64,000 nt of DNA. Source: Clostridia bacterium. Its GTDB lineage: Bacteria > Bacillota > Clostridia > Peptostreptococcales > Anaerovoracaceae. Each line of letters opens with the position of its first letter. Position 1 is the first letter of the stretch. This document shows, piece by piece, positions 8,595 through 16,674 of the stretch. A program made the translations under genes and the position numbers. The notes below the pieces were generated by a model, which was given only the letters and a program-made list of their open reading frames with translations, was not told the DNA's origin and made no database searches. The DNA is taken from the NCBI GenBank assembly GCA_902363595.1, contig CABJAP010000015.1, positions 27,956 through 91,955 on the forward strand, given 5' to 3'.

Positions 8595-8620
8595 CAGAAT
8601 GGTATAATGGAACCATTCTG
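8595..8620 (+). promoter_or_regulatory. Extended -10 promoter inside a 9-bp inverted repeat
   Basis: TG-G-TATAAT (TATAAT at 8603-8608) is an extended -10 element. It lies inside a perfect inverted repeat, CAGAATGGT (8595-8603) and ACCATTCTG (8612-8620). A repressor bound there would block the MFS gene 27 bp downstream. No clear -35 box. Confidence 0.5.
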
Positions 8621-8646
8621 ATTGAAGCGGAGGGATTAACTTTTTC

Positions 8647-9861
8647 ATGAAACGATTGCTGAATTTTGAATATGCCTGCATCCACGGAACATACTGGATG
8701 TTCTACGGGGTGGCCAGCAGCTTTGCCTCGGTCTTTTTACTGGCAAGGGGCTATTCCAGCTCTCAAATCGGGGTCACGCTGGCCGCCGCCAATATTCTGG
8801 CCGTCGTGCTCCAGCCCATGGTCGCGGACCTGGCTGACCGGATAAAGCGGCTGTCACTGATTGGAATCACTGAGATTCTTACTATTATGATGATGGCTGT
8901 GACGGTGGGTCTTTTTATCTTTGACGGCCGAACGGCTGCGCTTTGTACGACGTTTGTCCTCCTGATCGCCTGGCACACTGTGCTGCATCCTCTTTTGAAT
9001 TCGCTGACCTTTAAACTGGAGGAATGCGGGGTGGCCATTAATTTCGGCGTTGCCAGGAGCATGGGCTCGCTGGCTTATTCCGCTTTGGTCGCTGTTCTGG
9101 GAACCTTGGTGGAAGAGCGGGGGATCCTGGTGCTTCCCATCACGGGCGAGATTATTCTGGCAATGCTGTTAATCAGCCTGATTTTTACAAAAAAGTCTTA
9201 CGACCAAGCCAAGCGGATCAATGAAAAAAAGGTGCCGGCAGCAGCGGAGAAGCCCAATGGGAAGGATGAAGAGTCGATCAATCTTTGGCAGTTCATCAAG
9301 AATAACAAACCTTTCTTTCTGGTCAATCTGGGTGTGATCGGCTTATATTTCAGCAACTCTATACTCAACAACTATATGATGCAGATCGTCGCCTCTGTAG
9401 GCGGCAGCAGCCAGGACATGGGCTGGATCCTGTCGCTCATGGCTTTTTTAGAAATTCCCACCATGATCTGCTTTAATTTCCTGCGAAAAAAGTTTTCCTG
9501 TCAGCTGCTGATCAAAACAGCGGCTGTCGGTTTTACGGCTAAGATCGGGATTTGCTATCTGGCAGGCTCCGTGGCTATGATCTTCGTCGCCCAGGTATTC
9601 CAGCTGGTTTCTTTTGCTCTCTTTTTGCCGGCTATGGTTCATTTTATCGACGAGGTTATGCGCAAGGGGGAAGCGGTCAAAGGTCAAGCGCTGTTTACAA
9701 CCATGATCACGATTACCACTGTATTTTCCAGCTTGATCGGCGGCATGATTATCGACGCCAGCGGCGCAAAGATGCTGACTATGGTAAGCACGCTGGCGAC
9801 TGCCGCAGGGGCGGTCATTATAATTGCAGCTGTGGATAGAGTAAAACCAAAGACAGAGTAA
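8647..9861 (+). CDS. MFS transporter (LacY/nucleoside-symporter-like)
   Basis: A 404-residue protein with about 12 transmembrane segments and a charged central loop near residues 190-220. The start (FEYACIHGTYWMFYGVASSFASVFLLARGYSSS, in part) resembles the MFS_1-like branch, which includes LacY and NupG-type symporters; VARSMGSLAYS is a typical loop motif of that branch. It is transcribed alone, from its own promoter and before a strong terminator, so its substrate need not relate to either neighbour. Confidence 0.82.
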   Translation: MKRLLNFEYACIHGTYWMFYGVASSFASVFLLARGYSSSQIGVTLAAANILAVVLQPMVADLADRIKRLSLIGITEILTIMMMAVTVGLFIFDGRTAALCTTFVLLIAWHTVLHPLLNSLTFKLEECGVAINFGVARSMGSLAYSALVAVLGTLVEERGILVLPITGEIILAMLLISLIFTKKSYDQAKRINEKKVPAAAEKPNGKDEESINLWQFIKNNKPFFLVNLGVIGLYFSNSILNNYMMQIVASVGGSSQDMGWILSLMAFLEIPTMICFNFLRKKFSCQLLIKTAAVGFTAKIGICYLAGSVAMIFVAQVFQLVSFALFLPAMVHFIDEVMRKGEAVKGQALFTTMITITTVFSSLIGGMIIDASGAKMLTMVSTLATAAGAVIIIAAVDRVKPKTE

Positions 9862-9867
9862 TACCGA

Positions 9868-9906
9868 GAAAAATCCTTAAATCATTCATTTATTTAAGGA
9901 TTTTTT
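9868..9906 (+). terminator. Rho-independent terminator after the MFS gene
   Basis: AAAAATCCTTAAAT pairs with ATTTAAGGATTTTT around a short loop, ending in a T6 run. It starts 7 bp after the stop codon. Confidence 0.88.
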
Positions 9907-9957
9907 CATAATTGCCCCGTTATACTGATCATACAAAACAGGAAAGGACGAAAACTT

Positions 9958-12339
9958 ATGATAGGGCGAATACTGAAAAAAGACATGAAACGGAGAAAAA
10001 GCATCAATCTGATTCTCTTTCTCTTTATAACCATCGCAACCATTTTTCTGTCCAGCAGTGTGGGCAACATTCTGGTAGCGTCATCTGCGCAGAATTTTTA
10101 TCTGGACTACGCCAAGATCCCCCAGATTAATATCATTACTTCAGGGACGGAGGAAAAGGCGGACATTGAGCGTTGGCTGAAGAAGGATGCTCCTGGTGTG
10201 AAAACTTATGGGTATGATCATATTCTGGTCTTACCGGAAAAAGGAGTCGACCTTTCACAAAACAACAAGAAAAAAGCTTTTGATGCCAATGGAGCCAGCA
10301 TCTATCTCAGCGCCAAAACGGAGCCGTACTGCAAAGTCTTTGATAAAGACGGCAAAGACTTTGATCTGGGCGAGGGAGACATTGCCCTGACACAAGTCAC
10401 TATGGACCGCAATGACCTGCAGACAGGAGACCAGGTTACCATCAAAGTGGGCGATATGGAAAAGACCTTCACCATAAAGCTGGCCATCAAAGATGCGGCC
10501 TTTGGCAGTGATATGGCAGGAATGTGCAGATTAGTCGTAAGCTCTGCCGAATATGCGCGCTTTGCCGCGAACGATAAGGCTGATTTGCTGGGCATGCACT
10601 ATGTGGATACGGATGATGAGGAGCGGTTTAATCAGGAACTGAATAATCATGGTTTTACAACCCTGAGCAGTACCATCGATAAAAACACGTACAAAATGGC
10701 TTATTCCTTTGACATGCTCACCGTTGCCCTTTTGATTCTCATTGGAATCTGCCTGATCCTGATTGCCCTTCTGGTCCTTCGGTTTACCCTTGTATTTACC
10801 ATTGAAGAGGATTATCGGGAAATCGGGATCATGAAAGCTGTCGGCATCAAAAGCTTTGCCATTAAAAAGGTTTATCTGGCCAAATATCTGATCCTGGTAA
10901 CAGCGGGAGCATTGTGCGGTCTGGCTGTCAGCATTCCGGTGAGCCGGGTTATGCTTTCCAGCGTCAGCAAAAACCTGATCCTGGAAAACAGTGATTCCAA
11001 ATTTTGGGTCAATAGTCTGTGCGCCCTGCTGATTATCCTTCTGGTCATGGGATTCTCCTATGGATGTATGCACAAACTGAACAAAGTTTCGGCCATAACC
11101 GCCATACACGGCGGACAGACCGGGGAGCGGTACGGGAAAAGAGCCGGCTTCAGACTCTACCGCCGGAAACGAATGCCGGTAACCGCATTTTTGGGCGTAA
11201 ACGACATCTTCAGCCATGTGAAGCGTTATCTGGTTTTGATGATTACCTTTTGCATCAGCTTTATTTTGATCACCATACCGCTCAACACCATCAATACGAT
11301 GCAGAGCGATGAAATGGCCCGGCAGTTCTGTGTAAACCCGGATACGGCTGTTTGCGCAAGAGAAATAGAAGGAAGCGGCAAGGGAACCTATAAAACCAGC
11401 GTTGAACTTGAGAAGGATATGGATCGGGTTACGGATGAGCTGAAAGCAAAGGGGTATGAAGCAGAGCTTACCGGAGTCGCCATCTATTTCTTCCAATACA
11501 AGGAGCCGCGCAGGGATGATAATACCAATGTTATGACCACTCAGATTCTGGGATCTGACCAAAACTTTCTTCGTTACCAGGAGGGGGATGCGCCGGTACT
11601 TGAAAATGAAATCGCTTTTTCCCAGCAGATTTTAGAAGAGAATGGCTGGAAGATCGGCGATTCGGTGGAAACGCAGATCGGCGGCAAAGAAAAGCGCATG
11701 ATTATTACCGGAACCTATTCTGATTATATGCAGCTAGGAAAGAGCGCCCGTCTCAATCCAAAAGTAGATTGCAGTAAGGCGAGTCTATTCGATTACTGGA
11801 ATATAATGGTTAAGATGGACACGAATCTTACCCAGAAGCAGTTGGCAGAGAAACTGGAAAAAGAGTTGCCCGATTATGAATGGGCAACCGCGCAGGATGT
11901 GGTAGACCGAAACACAGGAGGTATACAACAATCTCTGGAAGATATGATTGTGCCCATGACAGCGGTGCTTCTTTCGGTAATCATGCTCATCACCTTCCTC
12001 ATGGAGCGTCTGTTCGTCGTGAGGGAAAAAGGGGAAATCGCTATGATGAAAAGCATGGGATTCCAAAACAAAGACATTCGTATGTGGCAGACTTTGCGGA
12101 TGGTTCTGGTTGCGCTGCTTTCCATGCTCGCCGCCGTGCCGCTTTCGCTGCTCAGCAATCAGTTCGTGCTGAAGCCGATCTTTTCCGCTATGGGAGCCAA
12201 TGTTGAAATACAGGTTGTACCCCTCCAGGTATACGGCATTTGTCCGGCTGTTCTGCTTTTGGGAATTATCATCGCCACTATGCTGGCATCTATAAACGTA
12301 AAGAAAATCAATATCCGTGAGTTGAATAATCTGGAATAG
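9958..12339 (+). CDS. ABC transporter permease, FtsX family
   Basis: A 793-residue permease with an N-terminal anchor (~17-37), a first extracytoplasmic domain (~40-245), an FtsX membrane unit (~250-380), a new anchor near 425-445, a second extracytoplasmic domain (~450-650) and a final FtsX unit (~655-790; RLFVVREKGEIAMMKSMGF). This is the duplicated MacB/BceB-like plan of mechanotransmission ABC systems rather than a solute importer. It is followed by its ATPase and a two-component system in one operon, an arrangement used for detecting or expelling antimicrobial peptides or releasing lipoproteins. The substrate is unknown. Confidence 0.88.
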   Translation: MIGRILKKDMKRRKSINLILFLFITIATIFLSSSVGNILVASSAQNFYLDYAKIPQINIITSGTEEKADIERWLKKDAPGVKTYGYDHILVLPEKGVDLSQNNKKKAFDANGASIYLSAKTEPYCKVFDKDGKDFDLGEGDIALTQVTMDRNDLQTGDQVTIKVGDMEKTFTIKLAIKDAAFGSDMAGMCRLVVSSAEYARFAANDKADLLGMHYVDTDDEERFNQELNNHGFTTLSSTIDKNTYKMAYSFDMLTVALLILIGICLILIALLVLRFTLVFTIEEDYREIGIMKAVGIKSFAIKKVYLAKYLILVTAGALCGLAVSIPVSRVMLSSVSKNLILENSDSKFWVNSLCALLIILLVMGFSYGCMHKLNKVSAITAIHGGQTGERYGKRAGFRLYRRKRMPVTAFLGVNDIFSHVKRYLVLMITFCISFILITIPLNTINTMQSDEMARQFCVNPDTAVCAREIEGSGKGTYKTSVELEKDMDRVTDELKAKGYEAELTGVAIYFFQYKEPRRDDNTNVMTTQILGSDQNFLRYQEGDAPVLENEIAFSQQILEENGWKIGDSVETQIGGKEKRMIITGTYSDYMQLGKSARLNPKVDCSKASLFDYWNIMVKMDTNLTQKQLAEKLEKELPDYEWATAQDVVDRNTGGIQQSLEDMIVPMTAVLLSVIMLITFLMERLFVVREKGEIAMMKSMGFQNKDIRMWQTLRMVLVALLSMLAAVPLSLLSNQFVLKPIFSAMGANVEIQVVPLQVYGICPAVLLLGIIIATMLASINVKKINIRELNNLE

Positions 12340-12351
12340 GAGAGAAATGAA

Positions 12352-13122
12352 ATGGGAGTATTAAACGTAACCAATCTTTGTAAAACTTATATTGTGAATA
12401 AACGCCAGAATAACGTTCTGCGCAACGTAAATCTGACCATTGAAGAGGGAGAAATGGCAGCAATCATGGGACCTTCCGGATCGGGCAAAACCACACTGCT
12501 CTACACGGTCAGCGGCATGGATGAGGCGACGGCCGGGAAAGTGGATTTTTTCGGAAGTGAGCTGACGAGTCTCAATGCAAGACAGATCAGCGATCTGCGG
12601 CTGGAAGAGATGGGCTTTGTCTTTCAGCAGATGTATATGCTGAAAAATCTTTCCGTGTATGATAATATATTATTACCGGCGTATCAGTCCAGGGAAGGAA
12701 AGAGCAAAGCCGGGAGAAAAGCCGCCAATGAGCGGGCAAAGGTTCTGATGCAAAAGCTGGGGATCAGCGCCATTGGGGAAAACGATATCACAGAGGTTTC
12801 CGGCGGACAGCTGCAGCGGGCTTGTATCTGCCGCAGCTTGATCAACCAGCCCAAGATCATTTTTGCCGACGAGCCCACCGGGGCCCTCAATAAGCAGAAC
12901 TCCATTGAGGTTATGGATGAACTTTGCCGCATCAATGAAGGAGGAACCAGCATCCTGCTGGTTACCCACGATATGAAGGTTGCTGCAAAATGTGAACGGG
13001 TTTTGTATATTGAGGACGGCAATATTCGTGACGAGTTCGCCTTGGGAAAATGGAAGAACACCCAGGATATCCGGGCGCGGGAAAGATCGCTCAATGACTG
13101 GCTGATAAAATTAGGATGGTAA
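12352..13122 (+). CDS. ABC transporter ATP-binding protein
   Basis: A 256-residue ATPase with Walker A GPSGSGKTT, Q-loop VFQQMY, signature VSGGQLQRA, Walker B IIFADEPTG and switch histidine VTHD. The LolD/MacB-like type normally pairs with FtsX permeases, and the permease ends only 12 bp upstream. The C-terminal extension (~225-256; FALGKWKNTQDIRARERSLNDW) is slightly longer than the minimal domain. Confidence 0.93.
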   Translation: MGVLNVTNLCKTYIVNKRQNNVLRNVNLTIEEGEMAAIMGPSGSGKTTLLYTVSGMDEATAGKVDFFGSELTSLNARQISDLRLEEMGFVFQQMYMLKNLSVYDNILLPAYQSREGKSKAGRKAANERAKVLMQKLGISAIGENDITEVSGGQLQRACICRSLINQPKIIFADEPTGALNKQNSIEVMDELCRINEGGTSILLVTHDMKVAAKCERVLYIEDGNIRDEFALGKWKNTQDIRARERSLNDWLIKLGW

Positions 13123-13125
13123 TGG

Positions 13126-13803
13126 ATGAACGATATTTTACTGGTAGAAGATAATGAAGAGCTGGCGGAGCTGATTATGGCGTTTCTGCGGCGGGACGGC
13201 TATACAGTCTGCTGGGTGACAACGGGAAAAGGGGCGGTTTCGTATATGGAAAACCACTCTGTCCGGCTGATGCTGCTGGATATCATGCTTCCGGAGATGG
13301 ATGGTTTTGCCGTATGCCGGGCAGTGCGAAAGCAGCATAATCTGCCCATTCTCATCATGAGCGCCCGTTCAGGCCGTGAAGATAAGCTCAGCGGCTATGA
13401 ATTGGGAGCGGATGACTATGTGGAAAAGCCAGTGGATGGGGAAATCCTTTCAGCGAAAGTCAGGGCACTGATGCAGAGAGCCTATGGCAGCCGACAGAAA
13501 GGCCCCCTGGTATCAGGGGATCTTGTCATTGACTTGGAATCCAGATGTGTGAGTCTGAAAGGCAAACCAGTAGAGCTGAACGTGAAAGAATATGAGCTGC
13601 TGCTCCTCTTTGTCCGAAATCCAGGGAAAACTTTGCGCAAAGAATTCCTCTTTGATCGCATCTGGGGCAGCGACAGTTTCAGCGAAAGCCAAACCCTGAC
13701 CGTTCATGTGAAAAGGCTTCGCAGTAAAATAGAAGATAATCCCCGTGAACCAAAGAGGATCCGCACGGTCTGGGGAGTCGGGTATCGCTATGAAGAAATA
13801 TAA
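13126..13803 (+). CDS. OmpR-family response regulator
   Basis: A 225-residue regulator with receiver domain (acidic pocket EDN, phospho-acceptor Asp in LMLLDIMLPEMDG, Lys in VEKPVDG) and a C-terminal winged helix (VKRLRSKIEDNP, then GVGYRYE). It starts 4 bp after the ATPase and overlaps the kinase by 14 bp, so it is coupled with both. It probably controls the adjoining ABC transporter. Confidence 0.93.
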   Translation: MNDILLVEDNEELAELIMAFLRRDGYTVCWVTTGKGAVSYMENHSVRLMLLDIMLPEMDGFAVCRAVRKQHNLPILIMSARSGREDKLSGYELGADDYVEKPVDGEILSAKVRALMQRAYGSRQKGPLVSGDLVIDLESRCVSLKGKPVELNVKEYELLLLFVRNPGKTLRKEFLFDRIWGSDSFSESQTLTVHVKRLRSKIEDNPREPKRIRTVWGVGYRYEEI

Positions 13804-15064
13804 TGGTTTGATCGCCGTTTCTGTCCTGGTCTATCTTCTGCTGGCTGCCGCCGCAGGATATGGAGTCAAGCATACGGCAGGTGAGAAGGATCAGGCGTGG
13901 AAAGTGGAAATTAATCGCATTTACACCAGCTTATCCGGGGGAGCCCCTCTGGATAAGCTTAATTTGCATTGGTATGACCATGTGAAACGGGTAACTTGGC
14001 TTTCTGTGGAAGATGCAATGGAGGAAGCACAGGGGGCGCTGTTCTATGAAGAGGACAATCAACTGGAGTCGGAGATCAAACCGCTCTTTGAAAACGATCG
14101 TTTAAAAGGATATCTGCGGTTTGATTATCAGGAGCCCGAGTTTGATACCGGCATGCTGCTGGTGCTGGTCCAAATCTGCCTGGCACTGATGGAACTGTTC
14201 CTGCTGGCTGTGCTGCTGTACCTGAAATACCGATTGATCCGGCCTTTTCAGCAGCTGAGCAGTCTGCCTCAGGAACTGGCCTGCGGCCATTTCAAGGGGA
14301 TTGTGAAAGAAGAAAACAATAAATTTTTCGGCCGCTTTCTGTGGGGGATCGGTCAGTTGAAAGATACGCTGGATGCCAGCAAAAAGAGGCAGATGGAGTT
14401 GGAGAAGGAAAAGAAAAAGCTGCTCCTTTCCCTGTCCCACGATATCAAAACGCCGCTGGGAACCATCAAGCTGTACGGTAATGCGCTGGAAAACAAGATG
14501 TATGACAGCGAAGCTCAACGGACCCGCGCCGCTCATCAGATCGGGGTTAAGGCGGAGGAGATCGAGCGCTATGTGGAAGAGATTATGAAAACGTCCCGGG
14601 AGGATATTCTCGACATCCGGATCGAAGAAGGAGAATTTTATTTAGATCAGCTGATGAAACAGGTGCTGGCTACCTATGGTGAGAAATGCCGCATCCGGCT
14701 TGTGGAACTGGAAGTAGGGGCTTATGAAGATCGGCTGCTGAAGGGCGATCTGCAGCGGGCGGCGGAAGTGTTGGAAAACTTGTTTGAAAATGCTTTTAAA
14801 TATGGCGATGGAAGGCGCATCGAGATTACCTTTTTTGAAGAGGATTACTGTCAGCTGATCCGCGTCTTTAACAGCGGGTCTGTTGTCAGCGATAATGACT
14901 TTAACCATATCTTCGAAAGCTTTTTTCGGGCCGGCAACAGCGAAGGGATTCCGGGAACCGGGCTGGGGCTTTACATTTGCCGGGAGATCATGCGTAAAAT
15001 GGGCGGGGAAATCTTTGCGCAAAAAGAGGAGGGCGGGATGGCCTTTGTGCTGGTTTTTGGATAG
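13790..15064 (+). CDS. Membrane sensor histidine kinase
   Basis: Translation from the ATG at 13790, overlapping the regulator gene, gives 424 residues; longer upstream starts would lie in the regulator. Two membrane segments (~6-26 and ~135-160) enclose an extracytoplasmic sensor of about 110 residues, followed by a HAMP-like region, the H-box SLSHDIKTPLG and ATPase motifs (ENLFENAFKYG, GTGLGLYICREI). The sensor is much larger than in classical BceS kinases, which lean on the transporter for sensing; here direct ligand sensing is possible. Confidence 0.9.
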   Translation: MKKYNGLIAVSVLVYLLLAAAAGYGVKHTAGEKDQAWKVEINRIYTSLSGGAPLDKLNLHWYDHVKRVTWLSVEDAMEEAQGALFYEEDNQLESEIKPLFENDRLKGYLRFDYQEPEFDTGMLLVLVQICLALMELFLLAVLLYLKYRLIRPFQQLSSLPQELACGHFKGIVKEENNKFFGRFLWGIGQLKDTLDASKKRQMELEKEKKKLLLSLSHDIKTPLGTIKLYGNALENKMYDSEAQRTRAAHQIGVKAEEIERYVEEIMKTSREDILDIRIEEGEFYLDQLMKQVLATYGEKCRIRLVELEVGAYEDRLLKGDLQRAAEVLENLFENAFKYGDGRRIEITFFEEDYCQLIRVFNSGSVVSDNDFNHIFESFFRAGNSEGIPGTGLGLYICREIMRKMGGEIFAQKEEGGMAFVLVFG

Positions 15065-15126
15065 AGAGGAAGCGGGAACAACAGAGCAGGAATCGTTCTT
15101 TACACTAATTTTTAATTCAGTGCAGC

Positions 15127-16575
15127 TTAAAATCCGGTTAAACCATCGGCCCCATCAACGCCGAGTTCTATCAGTGTTTGCTTTGTGCTGTTAAAGTTCT
15201 GTTCAAATAGCTGCTGATAAGCGCTGGCAAACCGATCTTGGTTTGAAGAACGACAACTTTCCAATAGAGGATCGGCGATACGTACCCATCCGGGAACCGG
15301 CTCTGCACCGGTTTCCTCAAGGCGCAGGACGCTGCCATTCAAAAGCTGCAAGGTGATCTTGCTGTAAATTTCCCGTATAGCCGCAAGTGGACAGCAATTG
15401 ACTACAGCCTGCAGACCGGCGCTGACCACATCAACCATAGCTCTTTTTTCACCGGACTGGGACGCCGCATGGATAATCTCTTTGAAGAACGATTGATGAA
15501 TATGAGGAAATGTATACCGCATGACTGGTCCCCCTATGATTGCCAGCAGCTGGAGAGCTTCTAGAAACGTTCTCATGTTATCATCTAAGGTGAGCTCTTT
15601 TAGCTTGCGGGGAATCGTGGAATCCCCCTTAGAAATTACACGAGTCCCAACGCCGTTAACGGTTTTAGCCACACCCAATTTGTTGAGTAGGGCCATTGTT
15701 CTGCGAATTGTAATTTCAGAAACATGGTATATATTTGCCAAGATAGAACCATTGGGCAGCAGCGTGCTTACTGGATAAACGTTTTGATTGATTTTGCACA
15801 CAAGATCAATGGCAATGACATCACAATATCGGGTGCGCCCCTTATGTGGTTCCCATGAAAAAGTTTCTGGAGACAGATTGTTCGATGTCGATTCAAAGAC
15901 ATGCAGATAAGCTTCAATCTTTTCAAAAAAACGCTGACACAACAGTTCTAAAGGCCTCATGGAACGGTTGGAAGTTTTTTCGGTATATTGCTGGATATAT
16001 GTCAGATATTCCTTTTTTATTTCTTGAAAAAAGGAAATAGCTCCTGCTTTGCCATATTGGTTAAAGAGAATATCTACAAAAGCGCTTTCTGCAAAGGCGC
16101 CGATATCATAATATAGATTGAGCGCAGTACGGCTTCCAAGAGCATGGAGGGATTGTTCAAATTTTTGATAGAGATCTCTGATCCCATTGGATGGCAATTC
16201 GCCTTGGAAGCGAGAGCTCATGGAAAAATCGATCTCCATATGCCGGATGCTGTGAAAACAGATGGCCGGTGAAATCAATTTCAAACTTGCACAAAGATCC
16301 AGCAGCGCCTCAGCCCTCTGCCGGAATATATCCGTTTTTAAATAGTTTTCATATGGTTTGGCTAGAACGACAGTAGCCCTTCCGCGGCACAGCTTTACCA
16401 GGCCGTTGTTTTCAAGCATTTTGAGTGCTCGCTGGGCCGGACAGTAAGAAACTTGAAATTGGTCTGCAATAGCTTTTGCAGAGGGGAATCGTTCCTGGTC
16501 GTAAAATCCCATCTGTATTTTGCCCGCAAGAGTGCGATAAATTGTTTGCTCCTGGCTGTTATCGTTCTTAGGCAT
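15127..16575 (-). CDS. GntR-type regulator with two winged-helix units
   Basis: The ATG at 16575 follows AGAAAGGATG and is preferred over two upstream Met codons; this gives 482 residues. Residues ~10-72 are a GntR winged helix (FPSAKAIADQFQVSYCPAQRALKMLENNG, in part). A second GntR-like unit lies at ~256-318 (STLLPNGSILANIYHVSEITIRRTM…LNKLGV). Between and after them are helical regions rather than a recognised UTRA or FCD domain. A duplicated GntR head inside one chain is uncommon. It lies downstream of the hybrid kinase on the same strand. Ligand and targets unknown. Confidence 0.75.
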   Translation of the reverse strand: MPKNDNSQEQTIYRTLAGKIQMGFYDQERFPSAKAIADQFQVSYCPAQRALKMLENNGLVKLCRGRATVVLAKPYENYLKTDIFRQRAEALLDLCASLKLISPAICFHSIRHMEIDFSMSSRFQGELPSNGIRDLYQKFEQSLHALGSRTALNLYYDIGAFAESAFVDILFNQYGKAGAISFFQEIKKEYLTYIQQYTEKTSNRSMRPLELLCQRFFEKIEAYLHVFESTSNNLSPETFSWEPHKGRTRYCDVIAIDLVCKINQNVYPVSTLLPNGSILANIYHVSEITIRRTMALLNKLGVAKTVNGVGTRVISKGDSTIPRKLKELTLDDNMRTFLEALQLLAIIGGPVMRYTFPHIHQSFFKEIIHAASQSGEKRAMVDVVSAGLQAVVNCCPLAAIREIYSKITLQLLNGSVLRLEETGAEPVPGWVRIADPLLESCRSSNQDRFASAYQQLFEQNFNSTKQTLIELGVDGADGLTGF

Positions 16576-16674
16576 TGTGAACATCCTTTCTAAAATCTGC
16601 TTCATAAGTGCCGGCTATCGGGAGGATTCTTTTATATTAGCACAGAAAGGCGTTTCATTGAACGAAAGTTTTGT

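Noticed and set aside
8404..8685. Short overlapping frames between the NTF2-like gene and the MFS gene
   Set aside because: Low-complexity phenylalanine/lysine-rich translations with poor starts, on both strands; better explained as a promoter and hairpin region.
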